From positions 1 to 64,000 of the forward strand of contig JBEIEP010000004.1 of the NCBI GenBank assembly GCA_040382935.1: a stretch of DNA of 64,000 nucleotides, written 5' to 3'. The notes beneath the pieces were generated by a model. That model was not told the DNA's origin and made no database searches. It was given only the letters and a program-made list of their open reading frames with translations. Position numbers and translations under genes: made by a program. Shown one piece after another: positions 10,410-18,894 of the stretch; position 1 is the stretch's first letter; the number at the start of each line of letters is the position of its first letter. The stretch is from JALQUL01 sp040382935 (lineage in GTDB: Bacteria; Pseudomonadota; Gammaproteobacteria; Burkholderiales; Burkholderiaceae_C).

Positions 10410-12455
10410 ATGATTGCCGACTCGGGCGCCCGTGGTTATGCCGCGCAGATTCGCCAGTTGGCGGGTATGCGCGGCCTGATGGCCAAACCCGACGGTTCGA
10501 TTATTGAGACCCCGATCACGGCAAACTTCCGTGAAGGTCTTAACGTGTTGCAGTACTTTATTTCTACCCACGGGGCGCGTAAAGGTTTGGCCGATACGGC
10601 TTTGAAAACAGCCAACTCGGGCTACCTCACCCGCCGTTTGGTGGATGTGACGCAAGACTTGGTGGTCACCGAACACGATTGCGGTACGCACGATGGCTCG
10701 CTGATGCGTGCGATTGTGGAAGGCGGTGAAACCATTGAATCCCTGCGCGACCGGATTTTGGGACGCACGGCAGCCGACGATGTGTTGCATCCAGAAACCC
10801 GTGCCGTGATGGTGCCGGCCGGTGAGATGTTTGACGAGGACATTATTGATGAAATCGAAGTGGCGGGCGTGGATGAGGTGCGTGTACGCACGGCCCTAAC
10901 CTGCGAAACCCGGTTTGGCATTTGCGCCAAGTGCTACGGGCGCGATTTGGGTCGCGGTGGCTTGATTAACGCGGGTGAGGCCGTAGGTGTCATCGCTGCC
11001 CAGTCGATTGGTGAGCCTGGTACCCAACTGACCATGCGTACCTTCCATATCGGTGGTGCGGCGTCCCGCGCGGCGGTGGCCTCGGGCATTGAAGCCAAGT
11101 CCAACGGTATTGTTGGATTCAACAGCACCATGCGTTACGTGAGCAACAGCCGTGGCGAATTGGTGGTGATTTCCCGTTCGGGTGAAGTCGTTTTGTTTGA
11201 CGATAATGGCCGCGAGCGTGAGCGCCATAAACTGCCCTACGGTGCGGTGATTGCCGTTCGGCCTGAGCAAAGCGTGAAGGCGGGTACAGCACTGGCAAGC
11301 TGGGATCCGTTGACTCGCCCCATCATTACCGAGTTTGCAGGCAGTACAAGGTTTGAGAACTTTGAAGAAGGCTTGACCGTTGCTAAGCAATTGGACGAAG
11401 TGACCGGTTTGTCCACCATGGTAGTTATTGACCCCAAGCGGCGTGGTGCGGCCAAGGTGATTCGCCCGCAAATGAAGCTGATCGACAAATCAGGTGCTGA
11501 GCTGAAGATTCCTGGTACTGACCACTCTGTAACCATTGGTTTCCCGGTGGGCTCATTGATTCAGGTGAGGGACGGGCAGGACGTGGGCCCTGGTGAAGTG
11601 TTGGCGCGTATCCCGATGGAAGGTCAAAAAACCCGCGACATTACCGGCGGTCTGCCGCGCGTTGCGGAGTTGTTTGAGGCACGCACGCCTAAGGACAAAG
11701 GAACCCTGGCCGAACTGACCGGTACCGTCTCATTTGGTAAGGAGACCAAAGGCAAGGTGCGTCTACAGATCACCGACCCCGATGGAGCAGTTTGGGAAGA
11801 TCTGGTGCCCAAAGAGAAAAGTCTTTTGGTACACGAAGGACAAGTCGTGAACAAGGGTGAACTGGTGGTGGACGGTCCTGCCGATCCACAGGACATTTTG
11901 CGCCTGCTGGGCGCTGAAGAACTGGCCCGTTACATCGTTGACGAAGTGCAAGACGTGTACCGCCTGCAAGGGGTGAAGATTAACGACAAACACATCGAGG
12001 TGATTGTTCGCCAGATGCTTAGACGTGTCGTGGTCGAAAACCCAGGCGAGTCCAACCTGATCGCAGGCGAGCAAGTTGAGCGCGCGGGCATTTTGGACAT
12101 CAACGACGCTTTGCGTGCTGAGGGCAAAATCCCCGCAACGTTTAGTAACCTGCTGCTGGGTATTACCAAGGCGTCGCTGTCAACAGACAGCTTTATCAGT
12201 GCTGCTTCCTTCCAGGAAACCACAAGGGTGTTGACCGAGGCTTCCATTATGGGCAAGCGCGATCCTCTGCGTGGCCTCAAGGAAAATGTGATTGTGGGTC
12301 GGTTGATTCCCGCCGGTACGGGTTTGGCTTACCACCAGGCACGTGCAGCCAAGGAGCAAATGGACGAGATGGAGCGTATGGCCATTGCACAGTCTGAAGC
12401 CGAAGAGGCGCAGGCGTTGGCAGAGTCCAAAGAAGCGGCGGCCGACCAAAGCTGA
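10410..12455 (+). CDS. rpoC: RNA polymerase beta' subunit, C-terminal half (split rpoC, part B)
   Basis: 681 aa starting MIADSGARGYAAQIRQLAGM. It carries the F-loop (IRQLAGMRGLMAKPDG), the bridge helix (LNVLQYFISTHGARKGLADT), the second zinc site (CETRFGICAKCYGRDL), the trigger loop (SIGEPGTQLTMRTFHIGGAA) and the C-terminal clamp region. No further frame break is seen. Parts A and B plus the intervening codons equal about 1404 residues, the normal Burkholderiales beta' size. M-to-I and S-to-Y changes lie close to the new N-terminus, in a segment that is nearly invariant elsewhere. Both halves should be needed for a working polymerase. Confidence 0.93.
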   Translation: MIADSGARGYAAQIRQLAGMRGLMAKPDGSIIETPITANFREGLNVLQYFISTHGARKGLADTALKTANSGYLTRRLVDVTQDLVVTEHDCGTHDGSLMRAIVEGGETIESLRDRILGRTAADDVLHPETRAVMVPAGEMFDEDIIDEIEVAGVDEVRVRTALTCETRFGICAKCYGRDLGRGGLINAGEAVGVIAAQSIGEPGTQLTMRTFHIGGAASRAAVASGIEAKSNGIVGFNSTMRYVSNSRGELVVISRSGEVVLFDDNGRERERHKLPYGAVIAVRPEQSVKAGTALASWDPLTRPIITEFAGSTRFENFEEGLTVAKQLDEVTGLSTMVVIDPKRRGAAKVIRPQMKLIDKSGAELKIPGTDHSVTIGFPVGSLIQVRDGQDVGPGEVLARIPMEGQKTRDITGGLPRVAELFEARTPKDKGTLAELTGTVSFGKETKGKVRLQITDPDGAVWEDLVPKEKSLLVHEGQVVNKGELVVDGPADPQDILRLLGAEELARYIVDEVQDVYRLQGVKINDKHIEVIVRQMLRRVVVENPGESNLIAGEQVERAGILDINDALRAEGKIPATFSNLLLGITKASLSTDSFISAASFQETTRVLTEASIMGKRDPLRGLKENVIVGRLIPAGTGLAYHQARAAKEQMDEMERMAIAQSEAEEAQALAESKEAAADQS

Positions 12456-12477
12456 TCCTCGGTCTACTGACCAGGAC

Positions 12478-12516
12478 AAACGCCTCACACGACCTATGTG
12501 TGAGGCGTTTTTTTTT
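12478..12516 (+). terminator. Strong intrinsic terminator after rpoC
   Basis: A 13-bp perfect stem (12478-12490 with 12498-12510), 7-base loop and a run of nine T from 12508. It marks the end of the rplJL-rpoBC transcript. Confidence 0.93.
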
Positions 12517-12540
12517 GACAATCGCTAGCTACACTCGCTT

Positions 12541-13104
12541 ATGGTTTGGATTGTTGTCGGGGTGTCTTTTATACTGATGTTTTGGGCCACCGGTGCATAC
12601 AACCGCATGGTGCGGTTACGCGCGCTGGCGTACCTGTACGCCAGCGCCCTTGCACATGAAATTGACAGGTATTTGGATTGGCTGGACGCTCTGTTGGCTG
12701 ATGCGCCAGCAGGGAGTGCTGCAACTGACGCGGGCGCTGCGCCCTCCACTGACCGTATTTGGCGCGGGGTGCGTAATGCCGTTTCTGACGCGAGGATCTG
12801 TTGGGCCGAGTTCCAAGCCAAACCCCTGGATGAGCGGGCACAGGGGCGTATGGCGCAATCCTTGGGTTTGGTTGATCGCCTGTTGGAACTGGTGATTACT
12901 CCGAATTTTGAGGCGGCAACCCATCCCCTGCGCAGTACTATGCACCAGGAGTGGGCATTGCACAAATTGCAGCAGGAGAATATGTCCAGAACCTACAATG
13001 TGGTCGCACGGGCCTGTGCCGATGCGATGGGCGTACCACCTGAGAAGTGGTTGGCCGCTGCTGTGCGCCTACCCGAACTTCATGAGATCACTTTGCATGG
13101 CTGA
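12541..13104 (+). CDS. LemA-like membrane-anchored protein
   Basis: 187 aa. One N-terminal hydrophobic helix (residues 2-18) is followed directly by GAYNRMVRLRAL, which resembles the start of LemA-family proteins, and the rest is helical; RTYNVVARAC near residue 150 recalls the second LemA helix motif. The central part is divergent, so membership is tentative and no function can be assigned. It overlaps the rsmB start by 8 bases and is probably co-transcribed with rsmB, DUF4390 and the two-component genes. A -10-like TACACT at 12530-12535 lies only 5 bases before the ATG, suggesting a very short or absent leader. Confidence 0.6.
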   Translation: MVWIVVGVSFILMFWATGAYNRMVRLRALAYLYASALAHEIDRYLDWLDALLADAPAGSAATDAGAAPSTDRIWRGVRNAVSDARICWAEFQAKPLDERAQGRMAQSLGLVDRLLELVITPNFEAATHPLRSTMHQEWALHKLQQENMSRTYNVVARACADAMGVPPEKWLAAAVRLPELHEITLHG

Positions 13105-14476
13105 GGCCCTAGCCAAGAGTCCGGCGTTGTGGCAGCAGTTGCAGCAAGTCGCCGACGTACTTACCCGAATCGACGATGGGCGCTCTATGGCTCAGGCCTT
13201 GGCTTTCGTCCCCGCTTATGACAAACCGGGTGTGCAAGCGATCGCCTATGCAGTCATTCGGCATTATGGCGTCGGGCAGCAACTGGTAGTGCTATTGGTG
13301 CCGCGTAAGCCTGCGCCTATGACACGGCGCTTTCTAGTCATAGGATTGGCACTGCTAGCGCAGGCGCAACTGGCGCTCGACGATGCATCTGCTGAACAAG
13401 AGGCCATTTACGACGCGCATACGCTGGTCAATCAATTGGTGGAGGCGGTGCGGCGTACGCCCAAAATTGCGACCCACTCACGGCTGGCCAATGCGGTTTT
13501 GCGCCAGTTTCTACGGCAGGCGCCACACTACCACAAGTTGGCATTGCAAGACAGCCGGGCGCGTTGGAACCATCCCGGTTGGTGGTTGGATAGGCTAAAA
13601 AATGACTACCCCAAGGCGTGGAAGCCCCTGCTTGAGGCTTCGCAATACAAGGCCGGTTTGACCCTTAGGGTGAATCACCGGGTCACTTCGGTGGCCAGTT
13701 ATCTGCAACTGCTTGAACCCTTGGGATTGGGTGCACGACCCATCGCCGAGTACGCTATACAGCTGGACAAAGCTGTCAACGTGTCGCTATTGCCGGGGTT
13801 TGCAAAAGGATGGGTGTCTGTGCAGGATGCGGGGGCGCAACTGGCGGCCCAACTGCTGGTTGAACACTTGCCTCCCACGCCACAGGGGCAACGGCCCTAC
13901 GTACTTGATGCCTGCGCAGCGCCCGGTGGCAAGACCGCTCATATCTTGGAACTCTTGGAGTGCGACTTGGTGGCGTTGGAGGTGGACGTCGCGAGGGTCG
14001 CGCGTATCCATGAAAACCTGCAACGCATAGGATTGTCGGCACAGGTCATTTGCGCCGATGCGGGTCGTCCCGAACTTTGGCGCACGCTACTTGCCCGACC
14101 GCATCTGTTTGACGCCGTACTCCTAGACGCGCCCTGTTCGGCCTCGGGCATCGTGCGGCGTCATCCGGATATCGCATGGCTGCGACGCGAATCAGACGTT
14201 CCTCGCCTAGCTCAGGAGCAGGCCAAACTGTTGGAGGCACTATGGCCGCTGCTGCGTGACGGGGGCATTTTGGTGTACTGCACGTGTTCGGTTTTTCATT
14301 CGGAAGGGCTCGATCAAATACAGAGTTTTTTGGCCAGTCACCCAACGGCGTTGGCGCTGGTGCCAGGGTTACAGTTACTGCCTAAAAATGACTCCCCCCA
14401 AGCTTGGCAGGAGGGTAAACTACCCTCAGATCACGACGGCTTTTTTTACGCGGTGTTGAAAAAGGTAAATGGCTAA
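13097..14476 (+). CDS. rsmB: 16S rRNA (cytosine-967-C5)-methyltransferase RsmB
   Basis: 459 aa from ATG 13097, which overlaps the stop of the preceding gene (ATGGCTGA). The frame is open upstream to 12908 but without family similarity. The N-terminal part (about residues 1-140) is a NusB-like RNA-binding domain. The Rossmann methyltransferase domain follows: SAM-binding DACAAPGGKTAH near residue 272, and the two cysteine motifs DAPCSASGIVRRHPDI and YCTCSVFHSEG that supply the catalytic cysteines of RNA m5C enzymes. Overlaps DUF4390 by 8 bases. Confidence 0.93.
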   Translation: MAEALAKSPALWQQLQQVADVLTRIDDGRSMAQALAFVPAYDKPGVQAIAYAVIRHYGVGQQLVVLLVPRKPAPMTRRFLVIGLALLAQAQLALDDASAEQEAIYDAHTLVNQLVEAVRRTPKIATHSRLANAVLRQFLRQAPHYHKLALQDSRARWNHPGWWLDRLKNDYPKAWKPLLEASQYKAGLTLRVNHRVTSVASYLQLLEPLGLGARPIAEYAIQLDKAVNVSLLPGFAKGWVSVQDAGAQLAAQLLVEHLPPTPQGQRPYVLDACAAPGGKTAHILELLECDLVALEVDVARVARIHENLQRIGLSAQVICADAGRPELWRTLLARPHLFDAVLLDAPCSASGIVRRHPDIAWLRRESDVPRLAQEQAKLLEALWPLLRDGGILVYCTCSVFHSEGLDQIQSFLASHPTALALVPGLQLLPKNDSPQAWQEGKLPSDHDGFFYAVLKKVNG

Positions 14477-15122
14477 TCCTCTTCGTCCCTTTGTTTGTGC
14501 CACCTGGACATTATTGACTCGGTGGCTGATGCTTGGCGTGATTGCCTTGGCCGTGCCCTTGGTTTGGGCCCAGTCAACGACGGTTGGGATCAATGATTTT
14601 CGTTTGTACCGCCAAGATGAGCGGCTGGTGCTAGGTGCGAATGTGGCACTGAGTCTGCCCTCGTCCGTTGAAAGCACTTTGCAAAAAGGCGTGCCTCTTT
14701 ATTTTTTGATGGAGATGGAACTGACCAAAGACCGGTGGTACTGGTTTGACAAGCCCATCGCGTCCAGCGTACGTCACATTCGACTGTTGTATCAGCCGAT
14801 TACGCGCCAGTGGCGAATAAACATCTCTGCTGAAAACGCGAGGCCCTTTGATGCCGGTATGACGCTTTCGCAAACTTTCGATCGCTTCGAAGATGCACTC
14901 AATGCTGTGGGCCGGGTGCGTGCTTGGTCGGTTGTACCAATGGCCGATTTAGATCCCGATGGTCGGTACTTGGTGACATACAAATTCCAACTCGATACCG
15001 CGGCATTGCCCAAGCCCTTGCAAGTCGGGTTGATAGGGCAAACTGACTGGAACGTCAGTGCGGTTCGGGCGATGCGCTTAAACCAAGAACTCATAAAAAC
15101 CGGCAATGGCGAACAAAGATAG
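14469..15122 (+). CDS. DUF4390 family exported protein
   Basis: 217 aa with an N-terminal signal-like hydrophobic segment (about residues 13-34, ending VWAQS). The body matches the DUF4390 pattern seen next to NtrY-like kinases in Betaproteobacteria, with FRLYRQDERLVLGANV, LYFLMEMELTKDRWYW and YRLLYQPITRQWRI-like stretches. It overlaps rsmB (8 bases) and the kinase gene (17 bases), so the three are coupled. Its role is unknown; by context it may be a periplasmic partner of the sensor kinase (inference). Confidence 0.8.
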   Translation: MANPLRPFVCATWTLLTRWLMLGVIALAVPLVWAQSTTVGINDFRLYRQDERLVLGANVALSLPSSVESTLQKGVPLYFLMEMELTKDRWYWFDKPIASSVRHIRLLYQPITRQWRINISAENARPFDAGMTLSQTFDRFEDALNAVGRVRAWSVVPMADLDPDGRYLVTYKFQLDTAALPKPLQVGLIGQTDWNVSAVRAMRLNQELIKTGNGEQR

Positions 15123-17448
15123 CCCCGACCGCTGGCACCTACCGATAGGCAATGCCCATGCCCATGCGTATGCGGCTGAGTCCGATCGGCGTGTAGTGCG
15201 TTGGGCCTTATGGCTAGGTGCAGGAGCCATGGCGCTGATTGGGGTGGTGCTGCTGTATTTGTTAACCGTTGCTAGCAGCAATCGCGAGCAATATGAACTT
15301 AGTTTCACGCGTTTGTTCGCGCTCAATCTGGCTATAGCAGTCGTGTTGGGTGCTCTTATTCTGTGGTTTGCCGTGCGACTAACCGTTCGCCTGAAGCAAA
15401 AGAAATTTGGCAGCCAGTTGTTGCTTAAGCTTGCATTGATTTTTGGTTTGGTAGGTTTGGTGCCGGGTGTACTGATATACGTGGTGTCCTACCAATTTGT
15501 TGCACGATCGATAGAAAGCTGGTTTGACGTTAAGGTTGAAAAGGCGCTGAGCGCCGGATTGGATCTGGGACGGTCTGCGCTTGAGGTCCTCTCATTGGAG
15601 TTGGCCAATAAGGCGCGCAAGGCTGCTGCTGCTATGGGCGAGCAGTCGGAGGTGATGGCTGCCCTGTCAGTGGTGCGGCTGAAAGACCAATTGTCCGTCG
15701 ACGAGGTGGTGTTGTGGTCACCTTCGGGTCAGATGGTGGTCAGCAGCAATTTGACCAGTCTGGACTTGAATGAGCGGCGTTTGAATGCACAAACCATGCG
15801 CCAGGTCAAAACTCAAAAAATTGTTACCATCGTTGATGGTTTTGAGGAAGCCTTGGGACACGATTCGGTAGGCAATGCGTCGATCAAGGTCATGGTGATG
15901 GTTGCAAGTTCGGGGTTTTCGACTGGTGCAGAGCCGCGTATTTTGCAAGTCGTGCAATATCTGTCGCCGACATTGGTGGCTAATGCTAACGCGGTGGAGT
16001 TAGCCAATAGCGAATACCACGAACGCGCCTTGGCGCGAGAGGGCTTGCGCCGAATGTATATCGGAACTCTAACCTTGGCTTTGTTCTTGGCAGTGTTGGG
16101 GGCCGTACTGCTTGCCATAGTGCTTGGTGCTCAATTGGCCAGACCTCTGCTGGTGTTGGCCGAGGGCATGCAGCAGGTGGCCAAGGGTGATTTACAGCCC
16201 AAACGGGTACTGGAGGGTAAGGACGAACTGGACGGATTGACCCGGTCGTTTGCCGCAATGACGCAACAAATCATGCAGGCGCAGGTCGCGTTGGTGCGCA
16301 GTAGCCAGGAGGTGAACCAAGAGCGTGGCAAGCTGCAAACGATATTGGATAACCTAAGCGCGGGTGTGCTGGTTATTGATGAACAGGGCATGGTTTTATC
16401 GGCCAACCCCGCAGCCGCAGGCATACTGCGGCTATCTTTGGACCAACTTATAGGGTTTGATTTTGGTGACACGGTCAGCCAACCTGATTTTGTACAGGTG
16501 GTTAACCAACAGTTTTCTGTCAGCATGATGCGAGCTAATACGTCCCCTTCGCAGCACTGGCAGCTTCCTGTCGCGCTTCAATGGGGCGGAGCACAGAGCG
16601 GTGAAATTGCCAATCGTATGGAGGTGCACCTGATTATTCGCGGTGCGATACTCCCTGATGCCGAACAAAAGCCGCTCAAACTGTTGGTATTTGACGACAT
16701 TACCGAGGTGGTTTCTGCGCAAAGGGCGCTGGCTTGGGGTGAGGTGGCGCGTCGCCTGGCGCACGAAATCAAGAATCCACTCACTCCCATTCAATTGTCG
16801 GCACAACGATTGCAGCGGCGCTTATCAGGCAAATTGACCGAGGGTGACGAGGCCATATTGCACAAGTCCGTAGCTACCATCGTCAACCAAGTCGATGCCA
16901 TGAAAAACCTGGTGAATGAATTTAGAGATTACGCGCGTCTGCCCGTCGCGCAGCTGGCACCAGAAAATCTCAACCGCATCGTGAGTGAGGTTTGCCAGTT
17001 GTATGGTGAGGAGCAGGTCTTGATAAACCACGCGACTGCAGGCATTCACCTCGAATGCGATACCAACTGCCCCTCGATTCAATGTGACGCAGGACAGCTG
17101 CGTCAGGTGGTTCATAATCTCTTGCAGAACGCGCAGGATGCATGTGGTGCATCTTCCAATGCCGTGATTGAGGTGCGTACCCAACACTTGCCTGACCTCG
17201 CCAGTGTTCGTCTATCGGTGACTGACAATGGGCCTGGGTTTGCCGAGAACGTGTTGTCACGGGCCGCTGAACCCTATGTCACGACCAAGGCCACTGGGAC
17301 GGGATTGGGTTTGGCTGTGGTCAAAAAAATCGCCGATGAGCACCTGGCAAAATTGGAGGTTAGCAATCGTGTGGAGGACGGCGTCATTGTCGGTGCGCGT
17401 GTTTCCTTGACTTTTCCAACCCAAGCGTTAACTGACGAAACCGCATAG
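15106..17448 (+). CDS. NtrY-like membrane sensor histidine kinase
   Basis: 780 aa. Hydrophobic helices near residues 30-55, 68-90 and 103-125 form an N-terminal membrane domain, followed by a large extracytoplasmic or linker part and another helix near 325-345. Then come HAMP (about 345-395), PAS (about 405-520), the HisKA box RLAHEIKNPLTPIQLSAQR with the phosphorylated His near residue 553, and an HATPase domain with NLLQNAQDA and TDNGPGFAENVL plus GTGLGLAVVKKI. The architecture is that of NtrY. The response regulator follows 18 bases later. The signal is not known. Confidence 0.9.
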   Translation: MANKDSPDRWHLPIGNAHAHAYAAESDRRVVRWALWLGAGAMALIGVVLLYLLTVASSNREQYELSFTRLFALNLAIAVVLGALILWFAVRLTVRLKQKKFGSQLLLKLALIFGLVGLVPGVLIYVVSYQFVARSIESWFDVKVEKALSAGLDLGRSALEVLSLELANKARKAAAAMGEQSEVMAALSVVRLKDQLSVDEVVLWSPSGQMVVSSNLTSLDLNERRLNAQTMRQVKTQKIVTIVDGFEEALGHDSVGNASIKVMVMVASSGFSTGAEPRILQVVQYLSPTLVANANAVELANSEYHERALAREGLRRMYIGTLTLALFLAVLGAVLLAIVLGAQLARPLLVLAEGMQQVAKGDLQPKRVLEGKDELDGLTRSFAAMTQQIMQAQVALVRSSQEVNQERGKLQTILDNLSAGVLVIDEQGMVLSANPAAAGILRLSLDQLIGFDFGDTVSQPDFVQVVNQQFSVSMMRANTSPSQHWQLPVALQWGGAQSGEIANRMEVHLIIRGAILPDAEQKPLKLLVFDDITEVVSAQRALAWGEVARRLAHEIKNPLTPIQLSAQRLQRRLSGKLTEGDEAILHKSVATIVNQVDAMKNLVNEFRDYARLPVAQLAPENLNRIVSEVCQLYGEEQVLINHATAGIHLECDTNCPSIQCDAGQLRQVVHNLLQNAQDACGASSNAVIEVRTQHLPDLASVRLSVTDNGPGFAENVLSRAAEPYVTTKATGTGLGLAVVKKIADEHLAKLEVSNRVEDGVIVGARVSLTFPTQALTDETA

Positions 17449-17466
17449 ACACTACAACAAAAAGCC

Positions 17467-18132
17467 ATGGCAAATATTTTGGTCGTTGATGACGAACTGG
17501 GCATTAGGGATCTCCTGATGGAGATTCTCAATGATGAGGGACATCTGGTGGAGTTGGCACACAATGCCGCGCAAGCGCGCAGAGCGCGGCTGGCGGCACG
17601 TCCGGACTTGGTATTGCTCGATATCTGGATGCCCGATACTGACGGTGTGACCTTGCTCAAAGAGTGGTCTAGCCAGGGCTTGCTTACAATGCCTGTCATC
17701 ATGATGAGTGGTCATGCGACGGTAGATACTGCCGTTGAAGCCACCAAAATTGGCGCATTTTCGTTTCTGGAAAAACCCATTGCATTGCAAAAACTGCTAA
17801 AAACCGTAGAGGGGGCGTTGGCAAAGCCGATGGCTGCGGTGCGTGAGGTGGTACTTTTGAGCAAGGTGGAGGACAAGTACCACGCGCAAAAATCCAACGC
17901 AAACGAAAGCTCCTATGTGGTGACACAATTGGGGGCCAATCAGGTGTTTGATCTGGACAAGCCCCTGAGAAACGCACGTGATGGGTTTGAGAAAGCGTAC
18001 TTTGAATACCACCTAGAAAAAGAGGAAGGCTCGATGACGCGTGTGGCTGAAAAAACCGGTCTGGAGCGTACCCACTTGTATCGCAAGTTTAAACAATTGG
18101 GTGTGGAGCAAGGGCGCACCAAGAAAAATTAG
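17467..18132 (+). CDS. NtrX-like response regulator without AAA+ domain
   Basis: 221 aa. The receiver domain covers residues 1-120, with acidic VVDDE at 6-10, phospho-acceptor D52 (LVLLDIWMPDTDG), the conserved MMSGHA and the K of FLEKP. The C-terminus holds a Fis-type helix-turn-helix (MTRVAEKTGLERTHLYRKFKQLG). The central sigma54-interacting AAA+ domain of true NtrX is absent, and only a linker of about 65 residues connects the two ends. It should therefore bind DNA as a classical regulator, not as a sigma54 activator (inference). Partner of the kinase just upstream. Confidence 0.88.
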   Translation: MANILVVDDELGIRDLLMEILNDEGHLVELAHNAAQARRARLAARPDLVLLDIWMPDTDGVTLLKEWSSQGLLTMPVIMMSGHATVDTAVEATKIGAFSFLEKPIALQKLLKTVEGALAKPMAAVREVVLLSKVEDKYHAQKSNANESSYVVTQLGANQVFDLDKPLRNARDGFEKAYFEYHLEKEEGSMTRVAEKTGLERTHLYRKFKQLGVEQGRTKKN

Positions 18133-18171
18133 GTGAATACATCGGCTGGGCAAGTGACCTTGTTTCACTGA

Positions 18172-18177
18172 TACAAT
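18172..18177 (+). promoter_or_regulatory. Probable -10 element of tRNA-Phe
   Basis: TACAAT lies 8 bases before the mature tRNA 5' end. No convincing -35 hexamer was found at the right distance. Confidence 0.45.
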
Positions 18178-18185
18178 ATCTCAAT

Positions 18186-18261
<76 letters not shown>

Positions 18262-18267
18262 GAATTA

Positions 18268-18297
18268 AACGCCCAACTGCTCGCGGTTGGGCGTTTT
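18268..18297 (+). terminator. Intrinsic terminator after tRNA-Phe
   Basis: A 10-bp perfect stem (18268-18277 with 18286-18295), 8-base loop and TTTT, then GTTTT. It separates the tRNA from greB. Confidence 0.85.
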
Positions 18298-18330
18298 GTT
18301 TTGTATTCGCCGCTTACGAGTTCAGGCCCC

Positions 18331-18894
18331 ATGAGCAAAGCATTTACCAAAGAATCCGACGATGACGATGAAGAGTTGTTAGTACCCGCTGCGGTAGCTG
18401 TAGGGGGGAAGAATTACATGACGGGTGCTGGGTATACTAGGCTGCGTGCTGAACTAAAACAATTGATGGACGACGAGCGGCCCAAGATGGTTGAGTTGGT
18501 TCATTGGGCGGCAAGCAATGGCGATCGGTCAGAAAATGGGGACTACCTGTACGGTAAGAAGCGCCTGCGTGAGATTGACCGGCGCATTCGGTTTTTGACT
18601 CAGCGTCTTGAGATTGCAGAGGTGGTGGATGCGTCGTTACACCACGGCACCGATCAGGTGTTTTTTGGCGCTACCGTTACGTATCTCCCACCCACCGGCG
18701 AGGAAATGGCCCTTACGATTTTAGGGGTTGACGAGGCCGATAGCAGCAAAGGACAGGTCAGTTGGGTATCGCCAGTGGCTCGGGCCTTGATCAAGTCATT
18801 TGTGGGCGATACGGTGCGAATAAGTACACCCGCTGGTTGGCAAGAGCTGGAAATCCTGCGAGTGGATTATCCGGCGCCGCAAAAAGTGGATTAA
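18331..18894 (+). CDS. greB: Transcript cleavage factor GreB
   Basis: 187 aa from ATG 18331 (MSKAFTKESDDDDEELL). GreB enters the secondary channel of stalled RNA polymerase and stimulates RNA cleavage. The N-terminal coiled coil with the acidic tip NGDRSENGDYLYGKKRLREID is intact, followed by the FKBP-like domain with FFGATVTYL and SPVARALIK. The Asp-rich leader DDDDEE is typical of Burkholderiales GreB. The gene ends 4 bases into the convergent spoT gene. Its docking site on RNA polymerase, the rim helices, is at the C-terminal end of the split beta' part A. Confidence 0.93.
   Translation: MSKAFTKESDDDDEELLVPAAVAVGGKNYMTGAGYTRLRAELKQLMDDERPKMVELVHWAASNGDRSENGDYLYGKKRLREIDRRIRFLTQRLEIAEVVDASLHHGTDQVFFGATVTYLPPTGEEMALTILGVDEADSSKGQVSWVSPVARALIKSFVGDTVRISTPAGWQELEILRVDYPAPQKVD

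Noticed and set aside
12908..13096. Long N-terminal extension of RsmB
   Set aside because: It runs antiphase through the LemA-like gene, and RsmB similarity begins at the ATG 13097.
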